Shown here: piece by piece, positions 38,715-46,445 of the stretch
Position numbering within the stretch: position 1 is the first letter of the stretch
Layout of the letters: each line of letters starts with the position of its first letter
Assembly: GCA_021325275.1 (NCBI GenBank)
Contig: JAJPHL010000042.1
Coordinates: 1 to 64,000 of the forward strand
DNA from: Terriglobia bacterium
GTDB taxonomy: Bacteria > Acidobacteriota > Terriglobia > JAJPHL01
Direction: 5' to 3'
DNA length: 64,000 nt
Translations under genes and position numbers: made by a program
The notes under the pieces: model-generated
The model's database searches: none
What the model was told of the DNA's origin: nothing
What the model saw: only the letters and a program-made list of their open reading frames with translations

Positions 38715-39293
38715 TTAGGTGTGTCCTAACATCGCGGCGGCGAACAGGCGTTTGTCCAGGCGGGTGTAGCGCCGCACTTGATCTCGGGTCGCCACATCAA
38801 AGTGCCGGATCGTGGTGAGATATTCCGGCACCGCCCACACATCTTTTTCCGCGGTCATCCAATGGATGCGGTCGAAGCGCGCGAGATTCACCGGTTGCGA
38901 GTAGCGGCGCAGCGTTTTTTCCGCGCGCAGATTGCAGTAGTGTTCGAAGTACGACATTACCAATTCCCGAATGGTCCGATACACCGGCGTGCGATAACGC
39001 AGTCCCGTGAAGTTCGATTTTGCGACGGCGCCCCAGCATCCACGCACACGGTAAACCGCCAAGACGTGATCGCTGTCCTGTTCCGCTTCTAAATCGAGAA
39101 GCAGCGCCTTGTGACCGTGCACGCGAAGCGCGGCCGCGGCCAGCATCGCGCCTTCCATGCAATGCGCCGTGCGGTCGCGCAGCACACGCCGTGGAGACCG
39201 GCACGTCGCTCCACCGGGTTCCGTGTTGTACGCGAGATCGTCGAGGAACCGCTGAAGTTTCTCCGGTGTCGAAAGTTTCTTCAACACCGCCAT
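38715..39293 (-). CDS. Transglutaminase-like domain protein
   Basis: A protein of about 192 residues with a transglutaminase-like arrangement: Cys in RDRTAHCMEGAMLAAAAL, His in AEQDSDHVLAVYRV, and a following aromatic/Asn region CWGAVAKSNFTGLRYR. This Cys-His order suggests a peptidase/transglutaminase fold, but the reaction is unknown. A longer frame from a GTG at 39377 overlaps the aldo/keto reductase by 49 bp and has no ribosome site; the ATG at 39293 is preferred. Confidence 0.65.
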   Translation of the reverse strand: MAVLKKLSTPEKLQRFLDDLAYNTEPGGATCRSPRRVLRDRTAHCMEGAMLAAAALRVHGHKALLLDLEAEQDSDHVLAVYRVRGCWGAVAKSNFTGLRYRTPVYRTIRELVMSYFEHYCNLRAEKTLRRYSQPVNLARFDRIHWMTAEKDVWAVPEYLTTIRHFDVATRDQVRRYTRLDKRLFAAAMLGHT

Positions 39294-39328
39294 CTCTTCG
39301 CGCGAAAACTCACCGCCGGGATTGCGAA

Positions 39329-40336
39329 TCAATGCTGTGGCGCCCTGCGCGGCAAGCGATACCAAGCGGCATCGCACGCCGCGGCTTCTTCATCGTTCAG
39401 CGCCAGCTCCGCGGCGGGGAGCGTTTGCGCGAGTTGCGCGGCGCTGGTCGCGCCGACAATTGCCGAAGTGATCCCAGGGATTCGCAGCATCCACGCGATC
39501 GCCGCTTGCGCCAGCGTTTTTCCGCGCGCCGCGAGGAGTGTCTGCAACTCGGCGGTGACTCGCAATTCTTCGTCGTGCCAATAGCGATTGCGATACAGCG
39601 TTCCCGTCGCGCCGCCGAGGCCAAAACGCGCGCCCGACGGCGGCGCTTCTTTGGCCGACGCGACAGTCGAGTATTTTCCGGTGAGCAAACCGCCGGCCAG
39701 CGGATTGAAGGCGATCACGCCGATGCCCGCGTGACGACACAACGGCAATAAGTCCGCTTCGATGTCGCGCGCCAACATGTTGTAGCGCGGTTGCACGCAA
39801 TCGAAGCGCGCGAAACGTCCGCGCTCGCTCGCGGCAAGCGCTTCGCCCAGTTGCCACGCCAGAAAATTCGAGCAGCCGATATAGCGGACTTTTCCGTCGC
39901 GCACCAGCGAATCGAGCGCCGACATGGTTTCTTCGATCGGCGTGTCGGGATCGGGCGCGTGAACCTGATACAGGTCAATGAAATCGGTGCGCAGGCGGCG
40001 CAAACTCGCGTGACACGCTTCGATGATGTGTTTGCGCGAGAGTCCCACGTCGTTCGGGCCCGCGCCCATGGCATGGCGGCACTTGGTCGCCAGCACAAAG
40101 CGGTCGCGTTTGCCCTCCAGCCACTTGCCCACGATTTCCTCGGTGCGGCCCACCGTTTCCGGACTCACCGGTACGGGATAAACGTCGGCGGTATCGATGA
40201 ATGTGACGCCGCCGGCGGCCGCCGCGTCCATGATCGCGAACGACGCGGCTTCGTCGCACTGGTGGCCAAACGTCATCGTGCCGAGACAAATCTCACTCAC
40301 GCGCAGGCCGGTCCGGCCCATTTGCTTCGTTTTCAT
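39329..40336 (-). CDS. Aldo/keto reductase
   Basis: A 335-residue NADPH-dependent oxidoreductase. The catalytic tetrad is visible as Asp and Tyr in FIDTADVYP, Lys in VLATKCRH and His in DLYQVHAPD. The C-terminal GITSAIVGATSAAQL and LRIPG block are the cofactor-binding end of the family. It belongs to the Tas/YghZ-like group by overall pattern. Substrate unknown. AGGAG precedes the ATG. Same strand as the DUF1080 gene upstream. Confidence 0.92.
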   Translation of the reverse strand: MKTKQMGRTGLRVSEICLGTMTFGHQCDEAASFAIMDAAAAGGVTFIDTADVYPVPVSPETVGRTEEIVGKWLEGKRDRFVLATKCRHAMGAGPNDVGLSRKHIIEACHASLRRLRTDFIDLYQVHAPDPDTPIEETMSALDSLVRDGKVRYIGCSNFLAWQLGEALAASERGRFARFDCVQPRYNMLARDIEADLLPLCRHAGIGVIAFNPLAGGLLTGKYSTVASAKEAPPSGARFGLGGATGTLYRNRYWHDEELRVTAELQTLLAARGKTLAQAAIAWMLRIPGITSAIVGATSAAQLAQTLPAAELALNDEEAAACDAAWYRLPRRAPQH

Positions 40337-40348
40337 GAGGACTCCTTC

Positions 40349-40373
40349 ACTCGGGTACTCGGAACTCGGAACT
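40349..40373. repeat. Tandem ACTCGG(A/G) words without a clear partner arm
   Basis: Three consecutive copies of a 7-8 nt unit beginning ACTCGG (ACTCGGGT, ACTCGGA, ACTCGGA), running into the stop codon of the DUF1080 gene. It has the structure of one arm of the hairpin families elsewhere, but no complementary arm is seen nearby. Confidence 0.55.
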
Positions 40374-41313
40374 AGAGAAGCGGCGTGACAGTGACGCGGC
40401 GAAAACGAATTCCCGCGTGATCGCCTTGCAGCAAGATCGGCCCCGGCTCCGACTCGTGACTATCGAGCGCACCGCCCGTCGAGCCGGGAATTTCCTGGTC
40501 GTCGATCAGTTTTTCGCCGTTCAAAATCACGGTGACGCGATTGCCCACGATGGTCGCTTCCATTTTCTGCCATTCGCCCGCGGGCTTCGACGCATTCACG
40601 CGCGGCGCGATGAAACTGTACAGCGATCCATGACTATGTGCCTCGGGCGGCTTTCCGAAATCGTCGAGCACCTGAACTTCGTAGCGCCCGCGCAAGTAGA
40701 CGCCGCTATTGCCGTCCGGGCCGACGGCGTATTCGGCCTCCACCTTGAAGTCGGTAAACTTCTGCGTGGAATAAATGTTGTTCGCCTTGCCTTGATTGTC
40801 GAGCGCGCCGTCTTTCACGATCCATCCGAGCGGCTTGGTCTCGTCTTGCGGCAGCCAGCCAGTGAGATCCTTGCCGTTGAAAAGCTCGATAGGTTTCCCA
40901 AGTTTTTTCGACGCCGCGGCGTTCTTCGGCGTCTTCCAATCGGGACCGCGCGTGGCCGACCACGGCCGTGGCTCGGTGACGCCGAGCGTCAGCATGCCTT
41001 TGAGTCCCGCGCCGTCTTGCTTTCCGCGATACACCGTGGCGACGCGCAGCGCACCGCTGCCCGAATATGTTTTGAAAACAAGTTCGCCGTTCTCGATCGC
41101 CACTTCCGGCACCGTGAACACGCCGCCGCCCGTGCCGACCATGCGGGCTTTCAGCGCGCCGCTATCGTCGCGCGTGATCTCGATCCAAGACGCGCGCTGC
41201 GTACCGTTCGTCGTGGTGACGGTCATGTCCCAGCGTCCGAGGAAAAATGCATCATCCGCAGGAACTGCGATGAGCACCAAGTGCAAGAGAACCGTGAGTA
41301 GCATGGACCACAT
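40372..41313 (-). CDS. Secreted DUF1080 (3-keto-disaccharide hydrolase-like) protein
   Basis: A 313-residue secreted protein. The C-terminal two-thirds (about 115-312) is a DUF1080 jelly-roll domain: GKPIELFNGKDLTGW, DGNSGVYLRGRYEVQVLD and GIRFRRVTVTPLL. This domain occurs in 3-keto-disaccharide hydrolases and lectin-like glycan-binding proteins. Residues 20-110 form a separate small beta module (LGRWDMTV, GLKGMLTLG), like the N-terminal part of the protein at 45150-46415. Signal peptide at 1-18. Precise substrate unknown. Confidence 0.85.
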   Translation of the reverse strand: MWSMLLTVLLHLVLIAVPADDAFFLGRWDMTVTTTNGTQRASWIEITRDDSGALKARMVGTGGGVFTVPEVAIENGELVFKTYSGSGALRVATVYRGKQDGAGLKGMLTLGVTEPRPWSATRGPDWKTPKNAAASKKLGKPIELFNGKDLTGWLPQDETKPLGWIVKDGALDNQGKANNIYSTQKFTDFKVEAEYAVGPDGNSGVYLRGRYEVQVLDDFGKPPEAHSHGSLYSFIAPRVNASKPAGEWQKMEATIVGNRVTVILNGEKLIDDQEIPGSTGGALDSHESEPGPILLQGDHAGIRFRRVTVTPLL

Positions 41314-41345
41314 TATATCGCCGCCCTGCGTGGGATAATTTCCAC

Positions 41346-42158
41346 ATGCTCACTCAAACGGAAAAAGGCGAGAAGTTTCGTGCGTTGCACGCGTCGGGCA
41401 TTTTCGTGATCCCCAATCCTTGGGACGCCGGTTCCGCGCGACTGTTGGCGGCGGCTGGATTTCCCGCGCTGGCCACGACCTCCTCGGGATTCGCATTCAC
41501 GCTGGGCCGTCGCGACAACCAAACGTCGCGCGACGAAAACATGCAGCATTGTCACGCGATTGCCGCGGCGGCGGGCGACGTTCCGGTGTCCGCGGATTTG
41601 GCGAAGTGCTTCGGCGATTCTCCCGACGCGGTCGCGGAGACGATTCGCCTCGCCGCGGAAACGGGAGTGGTGGGCGCGAGCGTGGAAGACGCTTCCGGCG
41701 ACACGGCGCATCCGATTTACGATCACGCCCTCGCGGTGGAGCGGGTGATGGCGGCCGTGGAAGCAACGCGAAATCTGGCGTTTCCATTTGTAGTCACTGC
41801 GCGCGCTGAAAATTTCCTGCACGGACGCCGCGATCTCGACGACACGCTGCGTCGCTTGCAGGCATTCGCGTCCGCCGGCGCCGGTTGCGTCTACGCGCCG
41901 TCGCTACCGGACCTGGCCGCCGTGAGGGAGGTTTGCCAAGGAGTCCCGTGCGCCGTGAACGTACTCGCCGGACCCGCGGATTTCACTGTAGCGGCGCTCA
42001 AGGAGGCGGGTGTGCGGCGAATCAGTGTGGGATCGGGCGTATCGCGTGTTGCGTACGGCGCATTGATGCGCGCCGCCGCGGAAATCCGCGATCGCGGGAC
42101 GTTTCAATCGCTCGCCGAAGCGATCCCGTTTGCGGAAATCAGCAAGTTAATGGAATGA
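41346..42158 (+). CDS. Isocitrate lyase/PEP mutase family enzyme
   Basis: A 270-residue TIM-barrel enzyme of the PEP mutase/isocitrate lyase superfamily, which makes or breaks C-C or P-C bonds next to a carboxylate. Recognised from FVIPNPWDAGSARLLAAAGF at the start, SADLAKCFGDSPDAV, GASVEDASGDTAHPIYDHAL with the metal-binding Glu-Asp, and VTARAENFLHG. The catalytic KKCG loop of true isocitrate lyases is absent, so it is more likely an oxaloacetate decarboxylase or methylisocitrate lyase-like member. Next gene is 14 bp downstream. Confidence 0.88.
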   Translation: MLTQTEKGEKFRALHASGIFVIPNPWDAGSARLLAAAGFPALATTSSGFAFTLGRRDNQTSRDENMQHCHAIAAAAGDVPVSADLAKCFGDSPDAVAETIRLAAETGVVGASVEDASGDTAHPIYDHALAVERVMAAVEATRNLAFPFVVTARAENFLHGRRDLDDTLRRLQAFASAGAGCVYAPSLPDLAAVREVCQGVPCAVNVLAGPADFTVAALKEAGVRRISVGSGVSRVAYGALMRAAAEIRDRGTFQSLAEAIPFAEISKLME

Positions 42159-42172
42159 CGTAAAATCAGGGC

Positions 42173-42838
42173 ATGTCGACGCCGCCGTTGACGCTTAATA
42201 CCCCGGAAGAGTATCTGGCCGCCGAGCGGAAAGCGGAGCGCAAGAGCGAGTACCTCAACGGTGAAGTGTTCGCCATGTCGGGAAACCGCTGGGCTCACGT
42301 CCAGATTACGGCCAACATTCAGATCAGTCTTGGGATTCAATTCAAGGGGCGTGACTGCACCGCCGCGACTACCGAGCTTCGACTTCGCGTGAACCCGTGC
42401 GGGAATTACATGTATACATATCCCGACACTGTGGTGGTTTGCGGCAAACCGCAATTCGAAGATAAGCAATTCGACACGCTGCTGAATCCGAAAATCTTAA
42501 TCGAAGTGCTCTCGCGTTCCACCGAGAGGTTTGATCGCGGTAAGAAGGCGGAGCTCTACCGCCAGATCGACTCTCTCACCGAACATTTGTTCGTTGCGCA
42601 GGATGAAAGGTTGGTGCAGCATTACGCTCGCCAGCCGAACGGCGATTGGTTACTCTCGGAAAAGCGCGACGCTCAGGACGTGATCGAACTGAAGTCCGTC
42701 GACGCCACACTGCTCCTGGCCGACATCTACGATCGCGTGGAATTTAGCGCTGAATCTGAATCGCAGAAGAACTACGCGCGCTTCAACACATCCGAACCGG
42801 TGCCAGACCCCAGCGTCGCCGCCATGGCCGGCACGTAG
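42173..42838 (+). CDS. Uma2-family (DUF820) PD-(D/E)XK nuclease-like protein
   Basis: A 221-residue protein of the Uma2 family. The markers are YLAAERKAERKSEYLNGEVF, VNPCGNYMYTYPDTVVVCGKP with the Asp of the PD motif, and NPKILIEVLSRSTERFDRG-K with the E-x-lysine region. Family members have a restriction-endonuclease fold; biological role is not established. Its last 67 bp overlap the convergent diguanylate cyclase gene. Confidence 0.85.
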   Translation: MSTPPLTLNTPEEYLAAERKAERKSEYLNGEVFAMSGNRWAHVQITANIQISLGIQFKGRDCTAATTELRLRVNPCGNYMYTYPDTVVVCGKPQFEDKQFDTLLNPKILIEVLSRSTERFDRGKKAELYRQIDSLTEHLFVAQDERLVQHYARQPNGDWLLSEKRDAQDVIELKSVDATLLLADIYDRVEFSAESESQKNYARFNTSEPVPDPSVAAMAGT

Positions 42839-43851
42839 GCCTTCGACCGATTTCGTCCGGCTTGCTTGGCGGCGTACAGCGCCTTATCGGCCGCGCGCAG
42901 CAGATCGTCGAACGCTTCCGCCGCGAACGTTTCGGTGCTTGCGAATCCCACGCTCACCGTCACGCGCGCCACCACCGCACCCAGGCTGAAAATCTCCTGC
43001 TGGATGCACATCCGCAGACGCTCGGCGAGCATCGTCGCCGTTTTCAGATCGGTGCTCGGCGCGGCGAGGATAAATTCCTCACCGCCGTAGCGCGCCAGCA
43101 CGTCGCTGCGGCGCGTGGCGCGGCGCAAGCGATCCGCGATGCCGCGCAACACGTGATCGCCGAAGGGATGGCCGTGCGTATCGTTCAAGCTTTTGAAGTG
43201 ATCGGCGTCCAACATGAAGCAGCACAGCGGCAGATTGTAGCGGCGCGCTTCGGCGAAAATGTGATGCACCACGGTGAAGAAGTGATGGCGGTTGTACAGG
43301 CCCGTGATGTGATCGGTGATGGCGAGTTGTTCCAGTCGCGTGTTGGCGTCGGCCAACTCGGTTTGCTTTTCTTCCAACTGCAAGTTGAGCTGGACGATTT
43401 CGCCGAGGAATTCCAGGTCGGCCGTCTTGTCGTGACCCACCGCCGCGATGCCGTCTTCCAATCGCGAAAACGTGTAGAGGATCGGCCGCAACCGTCCGGC
43501 ATCGCGATGGAACAATTCCACTTGATGACTCGTGCCGTTGGTCGCCGACAGCGTTTCGGCCAGCGCTTCGCGTCCGCGTTCCGCCGACGATTCGTCCACC
43601 ATGGCGAACAAATCCTGGCCCGCGGCTTCTTGTCCGTTCAGCAGCGCGCGCGCCGACGCGGGGTTCGCGTAGCGCACACAACCACTTTCACTCAGCACGA
43701 GGAGAAACTCGCTCGTGGAGTTGGCTAACGCGACGACTAAGCTCTCAGATATGGACAACGGGTCACGCTCAAAGGATCTTACAGATTCCCACCCGCTCCT
43801 AAGATACGCATTTTGTGGAAGGATCGTCAAGCAATGGTTGAGCACCGCCAT
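42772..43851 (-). CDS. Diguanylate cyclase (PAS-GGDEF)
   Basis: A 359-residue cytoplasmic enzyme making cyclic di-GMP from GTP. It has a PAS-like sensor (about 35-145), a coiled-coil linker (about 150-175: LQLEEKQTELADANTRLEQL) and a GGDEF domain (175-345). The active-site loop is GGEEF. The inhibitory I-site RRSD stands exactly five residues before it, so product inhibition should be intact. DHITGLYNRHHF and DADHFKSLNDTHGHPFGD are canonical. The ATG at 43851 lacks a Shine-Dalgarno site, so the true start may be internal. A terminator hairpin and a Lys-rich ORF lie upstream on the same strand. Confidence 0.92.
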   Translation of the reverse strand: MAVLNHCLTILPQNAYLRSGWESVRSFERDPLSISESLVVALANSTSEFLLVLSESGCVRYANPASARALLNGQEAAGQDLFAMVDESSAERGREALAETLSATNGTSHQVELFHRDAGRLRPILYTFSRLEDGIAAVGHDKTADLEFLGEIVQLNLQLEEKQTELADANTRLEQLAITDHITGLYNRHHFFTVVHHIFAEARRYNLPLCCFMLDADHFKSLNDTHGHPFGDHVLRGIADRLRRATRRSDVLARYGGEEFILAAPSTDLKTATMLAERLRMCIQQEIFSLGAVVARVTVSVGFASTETFAAEAFDDLLRAADKALYAAKQAGRNRSKAYVPAMAATLGSGTGSDVLKRA

Positions 43852-43865
43852 TGGTACTGGTACCA
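43852..43865. promoter_or_regulatory. Inverted repeat TGGTAC-TG-GTACCA
   Basis: Perfect 6-bp arms directly abutting the putative start codon of the diguanylate cyclase. Same GTAC core as the repeats upstream of the PEP-CTERM gene. Could be an operator or part of the mRNA structure hiding the start. Confidence 0.35.
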
Positions 43866-43872
43866 GAAAATG

Positions 43873-43926
43873 GAAAAGGGAACCGCCCCGATTTGTTGCG
43901 TCCGTGCGGGGCCGATTCCCTTTTTC
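43873..43926 (-). terminator. Strong hairpin (terminator or attenuator) before the diguanylate cyclase
   Basis: Arms 43873-43890 and 43907-43926 form about 18 base pairs with two bulges and a 16-nt loop. The GC-rich inner stem is flanked by A/T tracts, so it can terminate in either direction. On the minus strand it begins 65 nt after the stop of the 11-aa ORF and ends 22 nt before the ATG of the diguanylate cyclase, as an attenuator would. Confidence 0.75.
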
Positions 43927-43991
43927 ATCCTGGCTTGGTCCGCGCGACCGGCCGTGACCGGTTCAGCTAGCGGTCCGAGATTTTAGTTGTC

Positions 43992-44027
43992 TTACTTCTT
44001 TTTCTTCTTCGCGGGTTTCTTTTTCAT
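43992..44027 (-). CDS. 11-residue Lys-rich leader peptide (MKKKPAKKKKK)
   Basis: A 12-codon ORF with eight Lys codons among eleven residues. AGGAGG stands 6 nt before the ATG, the strongest ribosome site seen in this part of the window. A consensus promoter lies about 136-164 bp upstream (44163-44191) and a strong hairpin begins 65 nt after the stop, followed by the diguanylate cyclase gene on the same strand. This order (promoter, short ORF rich in one amino acid, terminator, structural gene) is that of a leader peptide in transcription attenuation. A 145-residue reading in the same frame (from 44429) would overlap the glycosyltransferase start and is not favoured. Confidence 0.55.
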   Translation of the reverse strand: MKKKPAKKKKK

Positions 44028-44127
44028 GAGAACCTCCTTCCCTGTGAACCTTTCGAATCTCCCTAGGATCTTGCTTGAATCTCTTGGGTCAGGCTGCGCG
44101 GGGCCGATCGGCTTGCATGCATTGTGA

Positions 44128-44141
44128 CCCAACATGTTGGG
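44128..44141. promoter_or_regulatory. Perfect palindrome CCCAACATGTTGGG
   Basis: A 14-bp perfect palindrome centred 30.5 bp from a second palindrome with the same CCCAA/TTGGG half-sites (44159-44171). It would lie about 15-30 nt downstream of the transcription start of the predicted minus-strand promoter, a position suited to repression or to an RNA hairpin. Confidence 0.5.
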
Positions 44142-44158
44142 CCTTACCCGAGAGATAG

Positions 44159-44171
44159 CCCAATTATTGGG
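44159..44171. promoter_or_regulatory. Palindrome CCCAATTATTGGG over the -10 box
   Basis: A 13-bp palindrome with one central base. It contains the -10 hexamer AATAAT (44168-44163, minus strand), so a protein bound here would block the promoter. Half-sites match those of the palindrome at 44128-44141. Confidence 0.55.
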
Positions 44172-44191
44172 GTCATGCCAGCCAATGTCAA
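44163..44191 (-). promoter_or_regulatory. Predicted sigma-70 type promoter (TTGACA-N17-AATAAT)
   Basis: On the minus strand TTGACA at 44191-44186, a 17-bp spacer and AATAAT at 44168-44163. The -35 is perfect and the -10 matches five of six positions. The transcript would start near 44156 and run through the 11-aa ORF towards the diguanylate cyclase. Confidence 0.65.
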
Positions 44192-44219
44192 GGGAAATCA
44201 AACAATCTTCAAGGGAAAT
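44188..44219. repeat. Direct repeat TCAAGGGAAAT, 21 bp apart
   Basis: Two identical 11-bp copies at 44188-44198 and 44209-44219, spaced by two helical turns. The first overlaps the -35 box of the minus-strand promoter. Arrangement suggests a dimeric activator or repressor site. Confidence 0.55.
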
Positions 44220-44316
44220 GTTTTGAAGTGTGCACGTCGCGGCGATCAGAAGACAGGCTCGCCATGTGCGAAAGTTTCTTTGACATCGCCAGCCGCCTCG
44301 CGTACTCTGGCGTAGC

Positions 44317-45111
44317 ATGTTTTCCCGGGGCAACATGGGCGGGGTGAACGGTCCGTCGATTTCCGCGTTTTTCCCAGCGTACAACGACGCCGCGACCATC
44401 GGCGGCATGGTGATCGCGGCGATGCGCACGCTCGCCGCGCTGACGCCCGACTACGAAGTGATCGTGGTCGACGACGGATCGCGCGATGCCACCGCCGAAG
44501 TGCTTCAGGAATTGCAGCGCCTTTATCCCGACCGCTTGCGCGTCGAGAGTCATCCGCGCAATCGCGGATACGGCGGCGCGTTGCGCACCGGCTTGGCCAG
44601 CGCCACGAAAGAGTGGGTTTTCTATACCGACGGTGACGCGCAGTACGACGCGCGCGAACTCGCGCTGCTGGCCGATCGTGTGGACGATGCCATCGACGTG
44701 GTGAACGGCTACAAAATCGCGCGCTCCGATCCCGCGTATCGCAAACTGATCGGATGGGCGTACAACGCGGTCGTCAAAGCCGCGTTCGGCCTGCGCATCC
44801 GCGACGTGGATTGCGATTTTCGCCTGATGCGCCGCGCGGCCCTGGAAAAAATCGATCTCGAATCGAACAGCGGAACGATTTGCGTCGAGATGATTAAGAA
44901 GCTTCAGGATTCGGGCGCCCGTTTCACCGAAGTTCCCGTGCATCACTATCACCGCTCCGTGGGACGCTCGCAGTTTTTCCGCCCGTACTGGCTGTGGAAG
45001 ACGTTCCGCGATCTGATCCGCCTGTGGTTCGAGTTGATGTGGGCTCCGCGCGCCGTCTCCGCGGCCGCACCACGGACTGCCGATCATCCCACCTCCTCCG
45101 AGCGTTCCTAA
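44317..45111 (+). CDS. Family 2 glycosyltransferase (DPM1-like)
   Basis: A 264-residue GT-A fold glycosyltransferase, similar to polyprenyl-phosphate mannosyl/glucosyltransferases. It has AFFPAYNDAATIGGMV, YEVIVVDDGSRDAT with the nucleotide-binding Asp pair, NRGYGGALRTGL, and the metal-binding FYTDGDAQYDAREL. No strong transmembrane helix, only an amphipathic C-terminus, so it is peripheral at the inner membrane. An internal ATG at 44338 is an alternative start. First of the glycan genes in 44-51 kb; divergent from the leader peptide promoter. Confidence 0.9.
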   Translation: MFSRGNMGGVNGPSISAFFPAYNDAATIGGMVIAAMRTLAALTPDYEVIVVDDGSRDATAEVLQELQRLYPDRLRVESHPRNRGYGGALRTGLASATKEWVFYTDGDAQYDARELALLADRVDDAIDVVNGYKIARSDPAYRKLIGWAYNAVVKAAFGLRIRDVDCDFRLMRRAALEKIDLESNSGTICVEMIKKLQDSGARFTEVPVHHYHRSVGRSQFFRPYWLWKTFRDLIRLWFELMWAPRAVSAAAPRTADHPTSSERS

Positions 45112-45149
45112 AACGCCGCCGCGCTGGCATTCTGTGCCAACATAGGGTT

Positions 45150-46415
45150 ATGCTTGCGACAATCGCTTTTCTTCTCTTGTCAGCACCCCAACCCTCGACC
45201 TTTACCGGCGACTGGCAACTGCTCTGGGAACAGATGGGCACACAGTACCTCCGTGTCACGGTGACGCAGGAGGCCGGCAAGGCGAAAGTCACTTGGGAAA
45301 ACGAAAGCTTCGAGTGCACCATGTCCCAGAACGTCTGTGAAGGCACGGTCACGGAGAACGGCAACGCCAAGGCCGGCAAAGTGAAGATTACGATCAGCGG
45401 CGCCGAGATCAAAGGCGAAGGCGCGGATCTTGAAGGCGCGTTCACGTTCATCGGCAAGCGCGAGATCGGGCCGCCGGCGGGCGGTCCGAAGACTCACCAG
45501 TTCGAGCCCACCGTGTTCCACAACTATTTCGCTTGGAACATAGCGCCGGCGCTTCACATTTTCCCAGGCGACACCGTCGAGACCAAGAGCGTCGACGCCG
45601 GCGGCACCGATGAACACGGCGTGCGCCGCGCGCGCGGCGGCAATCCACTGACCGGACCTTTCTTTGTGGAAGGTGCTTGGCCGGGCGATACGCTCGTGGT
45701 TCATCTCAAGCGGGTGCGCTTGAATCGCGGGACGGCGGGCAGTGGAACCAACATCGTTCCCAGCGCCCTGGGACCCGGCTATTTCCGCAATCTCAAAATG
45801 GACGAACACTATTCCGGCGAATGGACGCTCGATCGCGAGCATGGCGTGGCGCGTCCTGCGAAACCATCAGAGCACTTGAAGGATTACACCGTGCCGCTGA
45901 AGCCGATGCTCGGATGCATCGGCGTCGCGCCTCCGCAGGAGCAGGCTTTCCGGTCCGGTTACCTCGGACCGTGGGGCGGCAATATGGATTACCGCGAGTT
46001 CGGCGAGGGAGTCACGCTGTATTTCGGCGTGAATCATCCCGGCGCGCTGCTCTTCCTCGGCGACGGACACGCCGCGCAAGGCGCGGGTGAACTCACCGGT
46101 GACGCGCTCGAAACGTCGATGGAGTTTACATTCTCGGTGGATTTGATCAAGGGTAAGAACTTGAATATGCCGCGCGCCGAGAATGCCGAGTATCGCATGG
46201 CCTCGGGAATCGCCAACTCACTGCCGGACGCCGTGCAGCAGGCGACGACGAATCTTTCGCAATGGCTGGCCGCCGATTACAAATTGACGCCCAACGAAAT
46301 CGCCATGGTGCTGGGCACGGCGATCCATTACGATGTCGCGGAAGTTGTCGATCCGTTGGTGCATGTCGTGGCCAAGGTTGAAAAGAAGGCGCTCGCCACA
46401 TTGGGACCGAAATGA
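45150..46415 (+). CDS. Secreted acetamidase/formamidase-family protein with N-terminal beta module
   Basis: A 421-residue protein. The main part (about 115-410) matches the acetamidase/formamidase family: FAWNIAPALHIFPGDTVE, NPLTGPFFVEGAWPGDTL, PLKPMLGCIGVAP and GDGHAAQGAGELTGDALET. It hydrolyses small amides to ammonia and acid. Residues 1-14 look like a signal peptide and 15-105 form an extra small beta-barrel module absent from typical cytoplasmic members. The start is the ATG at 45150; the frame is open further upstream but would overlap the glycosyltransferase. Confidence 0.85.
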   Translation: MLATIAFLLLSAPQPSTFTGDWQLLWEQMGTQYLRVTVTQEAGKAKVTWENESFECTMSQNVCEGTVTENGNAKAGKVKITISGAEIKGEGADLEGAFTFIGKREIGPPAGGPKTHQFEPTVFHNYFAWNIAPALHIFPGDTVETKSVDAGGTDEHGVRRARGGNPLTGPFFVEGAWPGDTLVVHLKRVRLNRGTAGSGTNIVPSALGPGYFRNLKMDEHYSGEWTLDREHGVARPAKPSEHLKDYTVPLKPMLGCIGVAPPQEQAFRSGYLGPWGGNMDYREFGEGVTLYFGVNHPGALLFLGDGHAAQGAGELTGDALETSMEFTFSVDLIKGKNLNMPRAENAEYRMASGIANSLPDAVQQATTNLSQWLAADYKLTPNEIAMVLGTAIHYDVAEVVDPLVHVVAKVEKKALATLGPK

Positions 46416-46445
46416 CCAGCGTCGAAACGATGGAGATCCGCTAGA

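Noticed and set aside
43992-44429. A 145-residue ORF ending in the Lys-rich sequence
   Set aside because: It overlaps the start of the glycosyltransferase, translates the palindromes and promoter, and lacks a ribosome site at its start; the AGGAGG instead precedes the last 11 codons.
44994-45149. Upstream extension of the acetamidase-family gene
   Set aside because: It would overlap the glycosyltransferase in another frame; the ATG at 45150 opens a signal peptide.
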